A stretch of DNA of 64,000 nucleotides from JACCZX01 sp963786295 (GCA_963786295.1 CAWAYV010000032.1:1-64000), one strand, 5' to 3'; shown: positions 34,671 through 44,471, counted from the stretch's first letter. Numbers and translations are program-made. Notes: generated by a model not told the origin, from the sequence alone.

Positions 34671-37600
34671 CGCGCGGGCTGCGGCCGTCCGACGAACGGA
34701 TCGATGAGGTCGATCGGCATCTTGACCACCGCACCTAGGAGGTTCACCACGCTCTGGCCGATCGCCGCCGGCCCGAGCGGGACGACCCGCGGGTCGTCCA
34801 GGTCACCGGTGACGCTGAGCGGGATCCCGACGACGCGGGCGCCGAAGATGCGGCCGACGATCGGGACGTGCTCCAACACACCCCGGATGCGGTTGAACGG
34901 CGCGACGATGCCGCGCATGTCGACCTGTCCGCCGCGAAAGTCGATCTCGCCGGTCATCGCGAGCCCGAGCGCCGCCGCGTTCAGCGTACCGCTCTCGACG
35001 CGCACGAGGCCGGCGTCGAGCGTGCCCGCGGCCGCGAGCTCGCTGTAGTCGAGGCCGCTCGCCAGCAGCTCCGACGGCCGGGCGCGCAGTAGCGTGCCGA
35101 CCGCGTCGAGCGACAGGATGCGCGCGAGGGCCGGCGCCTTCAGGATCTCGCCGTCGCGAGCGGTAAAGCGGAACGTGCCGCGTGCGGCGCGCGCCAGTTC
35201 GTCGACTGGTCCGCTCGCGGCGAGGTCGGCGTCGAGATCGAACGTCCCGGTCAGCGCGAGGCGCGCGCCGGTCAGGCAGGCCACCACATCGGCGACCGGC
35301 TGACCGCGCGCTGCGATCTTCGCCGGTCACGCTCACGCTGCCGGGCACGAGCACCGCGCGCAGCGGCAGTGCGAGATCGCACAGTCGCGCCTCCTTCACG
35401 TCCGCCACGATGCGCTCCGGCGCGAGCGTGACGGTACCCGAGAGCGGCCGCACGACGTACCGACCGTAGGTGACGCTCTTCGCGTCGACGGCGATGCGGC
35501 CATCGACCGGCAGGTTCCAGCCGGCCGCGTCTCGCGGCCGGGCCTCGCCGCGCGGGAACGCGCGGAGCAGGCGCTCGGCGTCAATCGCGTCCGCCGTCGC
35601 GCGGAGATCGAGCCCGAACGTCTTCGGCTGGCGCGTGACCGTCCCGGTGAGCACGAGCGGCTCGCCGGCGACCACGAATGCGCCTTCGTGTATCCGGACC
35701 ACGTCGCCGGCGACGTCGAGGCGGACGCGCGCGATTGCGACCGGGATGTCCCAGCGTTCCAGGATGTCGATCCGGTCGCCCTCGAGGCTGACCCGCGGCG
35801 CTCGACCGCCGCGGGTCGGCGAGATCGATCGCCGCGCTGAAATCGCCCTGCAGCGCGCCATCCCCTTTCGGCGGATGAGCGAGCACCCGGGCGAGCGTGC
35901 GGTTGTCGAGCTTCCCTTTGAACGTGAGCTCGAGCGTCGAGGCCGCCCACTTCAGCGACGCAGTCGTGTTGGTGTCGGGGTCGTTCACCACCAGTCGCCG
36001 CAGATCGAAGTGGCCCGATTGCGCGGTGAGGTCGAAATCGGCCCGCACGTCGCTGGCGAGGACGAGCGACGCTTGCGCGGCGAGCGGGGCCGCTTGGCCG
36101 CCAGCGCGCTGCAAGCGCCCCGAGGCGAGCGTGAGCGGCGCGCGAGGCATCACCTTGAGCGGCAGCTGCCAGCGCGTGCGCGCCCACTCGAGGCTGCGCT
36201 CGCCGGCGCGTCCGTCGGCGAGCGTGAGGTCGAAGCGCGGATCGGGCGCGGCGTAGTCCTCGATCGTTCCGGACGCGACGATGCGCGCGTCGAGCATCGA
36301 CGGCGTCGAGCCGGTCGAGGGCGACCGTGCGCGGCGTGACTCGCACCTCCCCGCCGGTGACCGTCACCGGCGCAGGCAGCGTCGGGCCGGCAATGCGCAC
36401 CTGTTGAGGTCGGAGCACCGCTTCGTAGTCGAGTGCCGCCGGCTGGTTCAGCGGACCGGACAGCCGCACGAGCCGCACCGCGACGGTACCGCTCTCGCTG
36501 GGGATCGCGCTCGTCGGCCGCCGCAACCCCTCGATGGACGCGAGCCAGGGATAGATCTCGTCGAGCACGACCACGGCGTCCGCGCTCGCGGCGCGTACGG
36601 TGGGCACCGATCCCAGCACGAGCTCCATCGCACCAGCTCGGACTTGCGAGCGCCCGACCCTGCCGTCGAGCCCGCGCACGTCGAGACGATCACCGGCGTA
36701 GCGGACCGCGCCACCGGTCACCTCGATCGGCAGCGGCACACCGCGATAGCGCACGTTCCCCTGCACCCGCGAGAGGTCGACCGCGACGTGCGCGCGGCGC
36801 CGGTCGGCTTCGTACACCACGGTGCCTGACGCGCGACCGCGCAGCGACTCGACGTTGGCGAGCGCCGCGGGCTCGGGTCTGCCGACCAGGCGCCGTACGA
36901 TCGGCAGCGTCCCGGCGAGATCCGCGTCGACCGTCGCCTCGAGCTTGCGCAGCGCCGGGTCGGGTATCAAGTCGACCGCGTCGGGTATCAAGTCGACCGT
37001 TAGCGTGCCGCCAGTGAACGTTGACTTGCCGATCGCGCCCGCGAGCTCGGACCACCGCAGCGTGCCGTCGGCGAGCGCGAAGCGCCCGACGCCGCCGGTC
37101 ACCGCGATGCCGAACGTCGGCAGCTCCAGCGCACCGTTCGCGAGCTGTCCCTCCGCGCGCATCGACCCGAGCGCCGCGAGCGCGCCGAAATCGCTCCCCG
37201 CCGCGGTGATGTTCAGTGCCTGCACCGTGCCCGTCGGGACGAACGCGAGCGCCGCCTGTACGCCGTCGAGATCGCCCGCGAGCGCGACCAGAGCGGTGCG
37301 CAGCCGCGCCAGGTCGAGCGCGGGCACCTGCAGTGCGACCGTCGGCGCGGAACCGTCGGGTTTCGCGCGTAGCGTCCCTGTCGCCGCCGGGAGGAGATCG
37401 CCCGCCTTGAGCTCGCGCACCGAAGCGGTCAACGCCGTGCCGTCGCGCTGCGCGTCGAGCACCGCCCGCACGGCGCCCAACCGCAGCGTGCGCGCGGCCC
37501 GCGCGAGCGTCACATCCGGCGCCGCGGCGGTGAGCGTGCCGCGCACGCTCGCGCGTCCGTCCGTCTGCGCGTCGAGGGACGCGTCGATCGCGCCGGCGCT

Positions 37601-38305
37601 TACGCGCACCTCGCCCTGCGCGCCGGCAGCCTGCAGCAGCTCCGCCAGGCGCAGGCCGCTCAGCTGCAGCTTGCCCGTCGCCGCGAGCGAATCCGGCGCG
37701 ATCTTCAGGTTCGCGCTGGCGGTGCGCCACAGATCCGCGGCACCGCTCGCACCGACGGTGAGCGCGTCCGCCGCGACCTGCGCGTCGGCCGTGAGCCCGG
37801 AGAGCGACACGATCCGCTGCCCCGCGTACACCACGACGACCTTGCCGTCGGTGACGCCGAGCGACATCCCGCTCGCGTCGCGGACGAGCGCGTCGACGAC
37901 CGGACCGAGCGCGGCCCGGTACGCGGCGAACGGATCGCCGCCGCCGCTGCCGCCGCCCGGCTGGATCGTGACCTCGAGCGTCGGCTGCGCGAGGTTGACC
38001 GCCACCGGACGGACGTTGCCGGTGAGCAAGGGCAACAACGCGATGCGGATCGCCAGCGTGTCGACCCGGCCTTCGAGAACACCGGGAATGCGGACGGTGG
38101 CGTTGCGGGCTTCGACGGAGGGCTGCGGGAAGAAGCGCAGCTTGAGCGACTCGTAGTGCACCTCCCCGCCGGCCACCGCCGAGATCCGCTGTTCGACGAC
38201 GCGCCGGACGCGGTCTTGGTCGACGAAGAACGGGAGGGATGCGATCGCGGCGACGAGCAGCGCCGCGACGGCGGCGATGCCGATGAAGATGCGGCGCGCA
38301 TTCAT
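34667..38305 (-). CDS. AsmA-family (AsmA/TamB-like) envelope protein, multiple frameshifts
   Basis: A roughly 1210-residue inner-membrane-anchored periplasmic protein. It begins MNARRIFIGIAAVAALLVAAIASLPFFVDQDRVRRVVEQRISAVAGGEVHYESLKLRFFP, an AsmA N-terminus with one transmembrane helix, and ends with the AsmA_2-like segment FNRIRGVLEHVPIVGRIFGARVVGIPLSVTGDLDDPRVVPL. The coding moves frame near 36290-36300, 35805-35816 and 35315-35320, each needing one base removed; the second shift is inside a 10-bp perfect hairpin. Base composition is markedly richer in GC than neighbours. AsmA-like proteins bridge phospholipids to the outer membrane. Coupled (ATGA) to the upstream transporter gene. Confidence 0.8.
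35791..35816. repeat. 10-bp perfect hairpin at a frameshift in the AsmA-like gene
   Basis: ACCCGCGGCG, a six-base loop and CGCCGCGGGT. The reading frame changes exactly here, which suggests a sequencing or assembly slip. Confidence 0.75.
36960..37001. repeat. 21-base tandem duplication in AsmA-like gene
   Basis: Two adjacent copies (19 of 21 bases identical) encode VDLIPDA-VDLIPDP in the AsmA-like protein. In-frame, so tolerated. Confidence 0.85.
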
Positions 38306-39246
38306 AGACCGCCACCCCAGCGGTATTGCCACGCGATTCCGGCCAGATCGAAGTTGTTGCCGGTGCGCGCTGACACTCCGGAGCTGGCGTTGAGCTTGAT
38401 CGAATTCCGCTGGTCAATGGGAATCGCCAGAGTGCCTCCAACCCGCCAGTTTTGTTGAAGGTTGTAATCCAGCACGCCGTTGACCGTTGTGCGACCGCCG
38501 GTAAAGTAAGTAACGTCAAACGAGCCCCAGAGACCTGAAGGGAAGTTATAGATCGCATGCGCCCGCACTGAATAAAGTGGATCCTGCGAACGCTGCTTGC
38601 CACCAAAGAAGTCGTTGTTATCCGTGTAGAAAGTCACGGCGAACGCGCCCTCGAGCGTCAACGGACCCATGGCTTTCGATATGCCGATCTCAGGCTTTAT
38701 GAACCAGCGATTAGTCCCTATGTTGATCAGCCGCGTACTGTCGTACTGGCCCGATGGGAAAGCCACTTGCAGGCTGGCGCCGACGATCCAATCCTGTTCG
38801 TAGTCCTTGAACTCGCTCAGCTTCAGTGCCGGTGCGCCATAGAAGTTGACCGACACTCGCAAACGCGCGTCCGCAAATCCGGTCACGTCACGCGTCACTT
38901 GCTCGCCGGCAAAGTCGGCCGAACCCGATAGCGATGTGTACGGGACGATCGCGTCGAACTTGCCGGACATGCCCATGAAGTCGAACACGCGCGCGTACGC
39001 GAGGATCGCGCTGGACGTTTTCAGCTCTTCGTTTGTGAGCGGCAGCGCTGGACCGAAGGCGATGCCGCCCTGCGTGTACGCGTAACCGGCTATCAAGAAA
39101 TTGACCCCGATCGGTGCGTTCGAGTAACTGCGAGGCTCTATGTCCTGCGCATGTACCGGCGTTGCAATCGCGATCAACGCCCACACACCGAGCTGCACCA
39201 ACGCGTTTACGGCGGCTTGGACGCGTTGCAGGATCCCACTACCCAT
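38302..39246 (-). CDS. Outer-membrane transporter (phenol-pathway MetA-like)
   Basis: About 314 residues from ATG 39246 (a GTG at 39282 is also possible), with a signal peptide ending ATPVHAQ. SYSNAPIGVNFLIAGYAYTQGGIAFGPALPL, then DAIVPYTSLSGSADF, VGASLQVAFPSGQYD and strands to IAWQYRWGGGL, fit the PF13557 outer-membrane transporter family. Its stop overlaps the AsmA-like ATG (ATGA at 38302-38305), so the two are translationally coupled and may work together in lipid or hydrophobic-compound movement across the envelope. Substrate unknown. Confidence 0.8.
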   Translation of the reverse strand: MGSGILQRVQAAVNALVQLGVWALIAIATPVHAQDIEPRSYSNAPIGVNFLIAGYAYTQGGIAFGPALPLTNEELKTSSAILAYARVFDFMGMSGKFDAIVPYTSLSGSADFAGEQVTRDVTGFADARLRVSVNFYGAPALKLSEFKDYEQDWIVGASLQVAFPSGQYDSTRLINIGTNRWFIKPEIGISKAMGPLTLEGAFAVTFYTDNNDFFGGKQRSQDPLYSVRAHAIYNFPSGLWGSFDVTYFTGGRTTVNGVLDYNLQQNWRVGGTLAIPIDQRNSIKLNASSGVSARTGNNFDLAGIAWQYRWGGGL

Positions 39247-39288
39247 AGCAGTGAACGGAGAGCACCGCGACATGGGCAGCACCTCGCG

Positions 39289-39314
39289 CTACGGTCGTCC
39301 GAGGAAAAGGTACA
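39289..39314 (-). repeat. Relic B of patatin/BamA gene 3' end
   Basis: Twenty-six bases that read LYLFLGRP-stop on the minus strand, with two mismatches each to relic A (34320) and to the gene end at 44472. A and B lie in the same orientation and flank the AsmA-transporter block. Confidence 0.75.
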
Positions 39315-39512
39315 GATCAGATCGATTCAGGCACGCCTTGCATTATGCCGATTACTCAAAGGCAAGATCTGCTTCCAGTCGGTCTTCATGCTCACCACGG
39401 TCCAGCCAATCGGCCGAACCCGAAGAACGGTCGTCGTCTCACTCGTAATCCTCTATGGGCTAATCGCAGCCAATCGAGGCCAACATGATCGGCGATGTCG
39501 TGCGCGCGGTGA

Positions 39513-39530
39513 ATTGGACCTTGGTCCAAT
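39513..39530. promoter_or_regulatory. Perfect 18-base palindrome (candidate operator 1)
   Basis: ATTGGACC-TT-GGTCCAAT, with 8-bp perfect arms. The core is repeated at 39695 and in degraded form at 43493. Confidence 0.65.
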
Positions 39531-39694
39531 GAGCCGCAGGCCCACCCGAATGGGCCGATGTTGAAGATCATGCGACATGCCTGTGCGGCGCGCGTCGATG
39601 TATCGCGCGCTCGGCGGCTCAATGGCGGTGGCCTGCATTCTTGCTCCTGTGACCAATCAAACATATGATCGCGGGAACACGAACGAGCAGGAAC

Positions 39695-39708
39695 TGGACC
39701 TTGGTCCA
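39695..39708. promoter_or_regulatory. Palindrome (candidate operator 2)
   Basis: TGGACC-TT-GGTCCA, identical in core to operator 1, 182 bases downstream of it and about 145 bases before the kinase start. Confidence 0.62.
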
Positions 39709-39849
39709 TTAACTTGCCGATGTGTGTGCGCGCCGAGCCCTGAGAAATATTGACATTTCGTGACAACTTTTGGCGGGATGCCTCGGGCTGTCGCGTATTC
39801 ATAGAATTGCGTCCCGCAGTTTGCTGATCGCAGTCTCCCAGAGGAAGCT

Positions 39850-42804
39850 ATGACCATCGGGACAGTTAGGCCCGAACTGAACTATCTGCGATCCGCATCC
39901 GCCGCAGAGCACGGAATCCCAGAATGGTTGACGGCGGCGCTCGTTTGCCTCGGCTACTTCATCGGCACCAAGATCGGCTTCGCGCTGACGTTCCAGCCGA
40001 ATCCAATCTCGATACTGTGGCCGCCGAACTCGATCCTGCTCGCAGCGCTTGTTCTTACCAAGCCGCGCTCGTGGTGGCTGCTTCTACTCGCCGCGTTTCC
40101 GGCGCACTTAGCGGGTCAGGCGGAAAGTGGTGTTCCGGCTATCCAAGTCATCGCGTGGTTCATTACCAATTGCAGTGAGGCATTGATCGGTGCCGGATGC
40201 ATCTATTGGCTCGTTCGGGGCCCGCTGCGATTTGATTCGTTCCGGCACGTTTGCATATTCGTGTTGTTCGGCGCGCTCTTCGCGCCTTTCGTCTCGTCAT
40301 TCATCGACGTCGCGTTCGTCACCGCCATTGGCTGGGGACAAGGAAGCTACACCACTCTATGGAAGACGCGCTTCTTTTCCAACATGCTGACGAGTCTCGT
40401 GCTGGTGCCGGTCATTGTGACGTGGGTGACGCTCGGCTCAGGGACCTTGCGAACAGCGCGCGTGCAGCGATATGCGGAAGCCGGTGCCCTACTGTTCGGA
40501 CTTTTACTGGTGAGCTTCACGGTATTTGTAGCAAACACGCTCGATAGCAGCGCAACACCGGTGCTGCTCTACGCGCCGGTGCCATTTCTTTTATGGGCCG
40601 CACTAAGGCTTGGGCCACTCGGAACGAGCACATCACTTTTGATGGTTGCCATCTTTGTGATTTGGGGCGCCATGCACGGATACGGCCCGTTCGTTGCGGC
40701 GTTGCCGGAAGACAGTGTGCTGTCGATCCAACTCTTTCTAAGCGTGCTCTCGATAACGTTGCTGCTTCTGTCTGCGGTGATCGAGCAGAATGGACAGACA
40801 GCAAAGGCGCTGCGCGATAGCGAAGAGAGATTCCGGCTGGCTATCAGCGCGGCAAAGATGGGCACATGGGACTGGTGGATTCAGCTAAACACCGCCTCGT
40901 GGTCAGAAGAGTCGAATCAAATGGCTGGCATCGCTGGTCCGCACAATGCCCTCACCTTCGAACACTTCCGCAATTTGCTGCATCCGGACGACCGAGATGC
41001 GGTCACCCGAGGGATGTACCGTGCAATGGTGGACAAGTTGCCTTTCGAAGCTGAGTTTCGCGTCGTCCGTCCCGACGAAACTGTCCGCTGGGTGTTAGGT
41101 AAAGGAGCGGTCCTATACGACGAGACTGGCAAGCCTGACCGCATGCTGGGCGTTAACGTCGACATCACCGACCGCAAGCGCGCCGAGGAAGCACTACGCG
41201 AGCAGATGACATTGAAGGAAAGCGAAGCGCGATTTCGCAAGCTGGCGGACGCGATGCCACAAATCGTTTGGACGGCAACGCCGGACGGTCAGGTGGAGTA
41301 CTTCAATCGACGTACGTACGAGCTGATCGGCATCCAGGAAGGTGCCACCGGCGGAGAAATGTGGCGCGTAGTGCATCCCGACGATCGACCGGCATGCCTT
41401 GACGCCTGGAACAATGCTGTGAAATCGGGGCGGCCGTACGAAACGGAATGCCGGTTACTGGTTTCAGAAACTTGCCAATACCGCTGGTACCTCGCACGCG
41501 CGCTACCGGTGCGCGACGATGCCGGGGACGTGGTCCGCTGGTATGGGACCGCGACGGATATCGATGATCAGAAGCATGCGGAGCGAGTTTTGCAGGAAAT
41601 ACGCGATAGGCTTGAACACGTTGTGAACGAGCGCACAGTACAACTGCTGCGTGTCAACACGAGTCTGCGCGAGGAGATAGCCGACCGCGCGCGGGCCGAA
41701 CAGGCACTGCGCACGTCAGAAGAACGCTTTGCCAAGGCATTTCACTCCGGCCCGGATTCCGTGTGCATCGCTCAGCAAGCGAATCGTCGACTGATCGATG
41801 TCAATGATCGATGGCAGACTCTGTTCGGCTTTGCTCGCGACGACGCTTTGGGCCGGACTCTTGTTGAGTTGGGAATTGTGCGACCGCCCGATCAAACAAG
41901 GCTCGACAGGCTGCTAAAGACGCACGGTCACGCTCGGAACGTCGAGCTGAATTTGAATACGAGGTTAGGCGACACGCTCGAGGCAATTTTCAATGCCGAG
42001 ACCGTGGAGATCAGTGGCGAGCTTTGCTACATCTCGGTCATTCGCGACATGACAAGCCAGCGGCGAGCCGAGCGCGAAGCGCAGGATCAGCGTCATCAAA
42101 TGGCGCATCTCACGCGTGTAGCGGTCCTGGGTCAGTTGTCCGGCGCGCTTGCGCACGAGCTGAATCAACCGTTGACAGCGATTCTTTCCAATGCGCAGGC
42201 GGCGCAGCGATTTCTCAAGCGCGACTCGGTTGATCTGGACGAGGTGCGCGCCATCATCGACGACATCGTCAGTGACGACAAACGCGCCGGGGAGGTGATC
42301 CGACGCTTGCGTGCTCTGCTGAAACGAGGCGAAGCACAACTTCAAGCGATCGATTTGAATGACGTCGTGGCCGAAGCGCTCAAGCTGGCGCAAGGCGATT
42401 TGAGCTTGCGCAACATCAGCGTCTCGACGACGCTTGCAAAGGACTCGGTCGCAGTGCGCGGTGACCGAATTCAACTGCAACAAGTGTTGTTGAATCTAAT
42501 CATGAACGCTGCAGACGCGATGAACGCAATCCCGCAGGACGAACGCCATTTGTCGATCGTCGTAGGATCCAGCATCGCTGGCCAAGGTCTCGTTTCGCTC
42601 GCTGACCGGGGTCCGGGCATTCCGCCAGACCGGATCGAGAAGCTATTCGAACCGTTCTTTACGACGAAGGAACACGGTCTGGGGCTGGGATTGTCGATCT
42701 CGCGCTCGATCGCAAACGCACACTCCGGAAGCTTGTGGGCGGAGAATAATCTCGGTCGCGGTGCAACTTTCCATCTCACTCTGCCCACATCCGAGAGTCA
42801 ATGA
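39850..42804 (+). CDS. MASE1-PAS sensor histidine kinase (FixL-like)
   Basis: A 984-residue membrane sensor kinase. Residues about 25-310 are a MASE1 membrane sensor (IGTKIGFALTFQPNPISILWPPNSILLAALVL). Three PAS domains follow, at about 330-445, 455-575 and 620-740, the first two with PAC ends (VNVDITDRKRAEEAL, GTATDIDDQKHAERVL). The H-box SGALAHELNQPLTAIL places the phosphorylated His at 769; the N-box NLIMNAADAM and G-boxes DRGPGIP and GLGLGLSISRSI form the ATPase. No heme-pocket motif is evident, so the signal is unknown. GAGGAAG precedes the ATG. Coupled to the next gene by ATGA. Confidence 0.92.
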   Translation: MTIGTVRPELNYLRSASAAEHGIPEWLTAALVCLGYFIGTKIGFALTFQPNPISILWPPNSILLAALVLTKPRSWWLLLLAAFPAHLAGQAESGVPAIQVIAWFITNCSEALIGAGCIYWLVRGPLRFDSFRHVCIFVLFGALFAPFVSSFIDVAFVTAIGWGQGSYTTLWKTRFFSNMLTSLVLVPVIVTWVTLGSGTLRTARVQRYAEAGALLFGLLLVSFTVFVANTLDSSATPVLLYAPVPFLLWAALRLGPLGTSTSLLMVAIFVIWGAMHGYGPFVAALPEDSVLSIQLFLSVLSITLLLLSAVIEQNGQTAKALRDSEERFRLAISAAKMGTWDWWIQLNTASWSEESNQMAGIAGPHNALTFEHFRNLLHPDDRDAVTRGMYRAMVDKLPFEAEFRVVRPDETVRWVLGKGAVLYDETGKPDRMLGVNVDITDRKRAEEALREQMTLKESEARFRKLADAMPQIVWTATPDGQVEYFNRRTYELIGIQEGATGGEMWRVVHPDDRPACLDAWNNAVKSGRPYETECRLLVSETCQYRWYLARALPVRDDAGDVVRWYGTATDIDDQKHAERVLQEIRDRLEHVVNERTVQLLRVNTSLREEIADRARAEQALRTSEERFAKAFHSGPDSVCIAQQANRRLIDVNDRWQTLFGFARDDALGRTLVELGIVRPPDQTRLDRLLKTHGHARNVELNLNTRLGDTLEAIFNAETVEISGELCYISVIRDMTSQRRAEREAQDQRHQMAHLTRVAVLGQLSGALAHELNQPLTAILSNAQAAQRFLKRDSVDLDEVRAIIDDIVSDDKRAGEVIRRLRALLKRGEAQLQAIDLNDVVAEALKLAQGDLSLRNISVSTTLAKDSVAVRGDRIQLQQVLLNLIMNAADAMNAIPQDERHLSIVVGSSIAGQGLVSLADRGPGIPPDRIEKLFEPFFTTKEHGLGLGLSISRSIANAHSGSLWAENNLGRGATFHLTLPTSESQ

Positions 42805-43454
42805 GCGAATCGCAGCAGACCTTGGTTTCGCCCACGGTATTCATCGTCGACGATGACCCGGCGGTCCTCACTGCGCTGTCACGCTTGTTGCGCTCATCTG
42901 ACTACGCAGTGCAAACGTACGCTTCGGCGCGAGCGCTGTTGGAGCAGGACACTGCAGCCGTGCCGGGCTGTCTGGTACTCGACGTTACGATGCCCGACCT
43001 GAATGGCTTTGAGCTGCAACAAACGCTGATTGCGTTGCAACAAGACCGGCCCATCGTATTCATCAGCGGCACGAGTGACATCCCGGTCAGTGTCCGAGCG
43101 ATGAAGACAGGCGCCGTTGATTTCCTTACAAAACCCATCAATGACGAAGACTTGCTGACCGCGGTTCGCGCGGCAGTGGACAAGGATCGTCGGGTGCGCG
43201 CTGCACGCGCAGAATCGCAGCTGTTCTTAGATCGATTCGCAACCCTTACACAGCGGGAACGCGAAGTTCTGCAGAGAGTCGTCGCGGGTCGCCTCAACAA
43301 ACAGATCGCCGCCGATCTCGGCATCGTTGAAAATACAATCAAATTTCATCGTCATCGGGTGATGGAGAAGATGAAGGTGACATCGCTGGCCGAGCTGGTG
43401 CGAGTGACCGAACGCGCGGAATTGAGCGCACGCGCAAGTCGATCTGAAGGGTGA
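42801..43454 (+). CDS. FixJ-family response regulator with LuxR-type HTH
   Basis: A 217-residue DNA-binding regulator. The receiver has acidic pocket VDDDP, phospho-Asp61 in CLVLDVTMPDL and Lys in FLTKPIND. The output domain (145-210) is LTQREREVLQRVVAGRLNKQIAADLGIVENTIKFHRHRVMEKM, a LuxR/FixJ HTH. ATGA overlap with the kinase marks it as the cognate regulator. The palindromes upstream of the kinase are plausible targets. Confidence 0.93.
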   Translation: MSESQQTLVSPTVFIVDDDPAVLTALSRLLRSSDYAVQTYASARALLEQDTAAVPGCLVLDVTMPDLNGFELQQTLIALQQDRPIVFISGTSDIPVSVRAMKTGAVDFLTKPINDEDLLTAVRAAVDKDRRVRAARAESQLFLDRFATLTQREREVLQRVVAGRLNKQIAADLGIVENTIKFHRHRVMEKMKVTSLAELVRVTERAELSARASRSEG

Positions 43455-43468
43455 ATCCGGGCTAGCTT

Positions 43469-43488
43469 GTGGATTGATGCGAATCCAC
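43469..43488. repeat. Hairpin between the two response-regulator genes
   Basis: GTGGATT, six-base loop, AATCCAC: a perfect 7-bp stem with no T-run, 15 bases after the FixJ-type stop. It may attenuate or protect transcript ends. Confidence 0.5.
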
Positions 43489-43492
43489 CCGC

Positions 43493-43506
43493 TGGACCAA
43501 AGCCCA
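43493..43506. promoter_or_regulatory. Degenerate third copy of the TGGACC operator
   Basis: TGGACC-AA-AGCCCA keeps one perfect half-site of the palindromes at 39513 and 39695, and lies 29 bases before the stand-alone receiver gene. Confidence 0.4.
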
Positions 43507-43534
43507 ATTTCGGACTCGCCTTATTCCTGTTTGA

Positions 43535-43972
43535 ATGGGGAATGAGCGCAGAAAGTTACCGCAAGACAAGCTGCTTATCTCCGTAGTCGATGACGACGAA
43601 AGCGTTCGCAAGGCATTGGGACGCTTGCTCTCGTCTCTTGATTACCAGGCCGAGACGTTCGATTCCGGGCAGGCATTTCTTGATTCGCTCGCGGACAGGT
43701 GGCCTGACTTTGTAGTACTGGACCTGCACATGCCAGGGCTCAGCGGCCTCGACGTTTTGCAACAGCTGACTCGCACTCCCGCACCGGTGCCGGTCATCGT
43801 CATCACCGCCCACGACGAGCCGGAGACGCAGGCGCAATGCCTGGCGGCCGGTGCGCTGGCCTATCTTCGCAAGCCGCTTGATGAACAGGTGCTCTTGGCT
43901 GCAATCAGAACAACAGAGGGTCACAACGCGCGACCCAAGCGCTCGAGAGAGGCTCCGGCCAACAGCAGTTAA
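43535..43972 (+). CDS. Stand-alone response-regulator receiver protein
   Basis: A 145-residue protein with one CheY-like receiver: acidic VVDDDESV, phospho-Asp63 in FVVLDLHMPGLSGLDVL, ITAHDEP and the Lys in YLRKPLD. No output domain follows; the last 20 residues are polar and disordered-looking. It may be a phosphate sink or second output for the adjacent kinase. Confidence 0.85.
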   Translation: MGNERRKLPQDKLLISVVDDDESVRKALGRLLSSLDYQAETFDSGQAFLDSLADRWPDFVVLDLHMPGLSGLDVLQQLTRTPAPVPVIVITAHDEPETQAQCLAAGALAYLRKPLDEQVLLAAIRTTEGHNARPKRSREAPANSS

Positions 43973-44052
43973 GCCTGCGTCCGCACCGGCAAAGGGGTGC
44001 AGAAGGTTGCGCTCCCGCCGGGACTGTTGACCGCCGTCAGGCTCCTCTTTGT

Positions 44053-44427
44053 TTATTGCGCGACGATCTTCCAGCCGTCTTTGGTGTCGCACATATTCCA
44101 CGTGCTGGCACCGCGCTCTCCGCCGGCTGATGTTGAAAAGTCGGTGGCACGGCAACGCATGCCGTCCTTCGTAAACGTCTTCGTCGGTGTGACGGTCCCG
44201 GAGGCCTGGGTTTTCGGATTGCTCCACGTGTACGTCTGACCGTCCTTTCCGGAAGTGAGCGCCTTTTGGATTTCCGCGCGCGCGATCTGCGCGTCTTCCT
44301 TTGTCAAGTGTGCGAGGGGTCCCTGGACGGCAAAGAGAGCGTTGAGCGCGAACACCTGAGAAGAAAACGACGCGGCGATCAGCGCCACGCACACATCGCA
44401 GATTGGTTTTCGATGTCTCATTGGCAT
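44053..44427 (-). CDS. 17-kDa surface-antigen-like exported protein
   Basis: About 124 residues from ATG 44427. After a signal region (CVALIAASFSSQVFALN) the mature part, HLTKEDAQIARAEIQKALTSGKDGQTYTWSNPKTQASGTVTPTKTFTKDGMRCRATDFSTSAGGERGASTWNMCDTKDGWKIV, has the two-Cys pattern of the RT0821/17-kDa surface-antigen domain (outer-membrane-associated, unknown role). It lies 45 bases downstream of the patatin gene on the same strand and may be cotranscribed. Confidence 0.65.
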   Translation of the reverse strand: MPMRHRKPICDVCVALIAASFSSQVFALNALFAVQGPLAHLTKEDAQIARAEIQKALTSGKDGQTYTWSNPKTQASGTVTPTKTFTKDGMRCRATDFSTSAGGERGASTWNMCDTKDGWKIVAQ

Positions 44428-44471
44428 TCTCGAGTCATTCAAACCAAACGTTTTGGAACATAGCGTACGCG

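Larger units (their letters stand above)
39283..39849. promoter_or_regulatory. 567-base divergent intergenic region with paired operators
   Basis: No coding sequence is supported here. It separates the minus-strand transporter/AsmA genes from the plus-strand kinase. It contains relic B of the patatin 3' end, two matching palindromes (39513 and 39695), a TTGACA at 39750-39755 without a convincing -10, and an AGAGGAAG ribosome site for the kinase. Confidence 0.6.

Noticed and set aside
36822..38156. A 444-residue plus-strand open frame inside the AsmA-like gene
   Set aside because: Ser/Ala/Arg-rich composition typical of an antisense shadow of a GC-rich gene; the minus-strand protein has a clear AsmA N-terminus.
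34320..39314. An integrative element with attL/attR at the direct repeats
   Set aside because: No integrase, transposase or excisionase gene lies between the repeats; kept only as an alternative explanation in the findings.
39750..39780. Sigma-70 promoter for the kinase at TTGACA 39750
   Set aside because: No acceptable -10 box at 16-18 bases; a sigma-54 reading of TGGCGGGATGCC also fails at the -12 GC.
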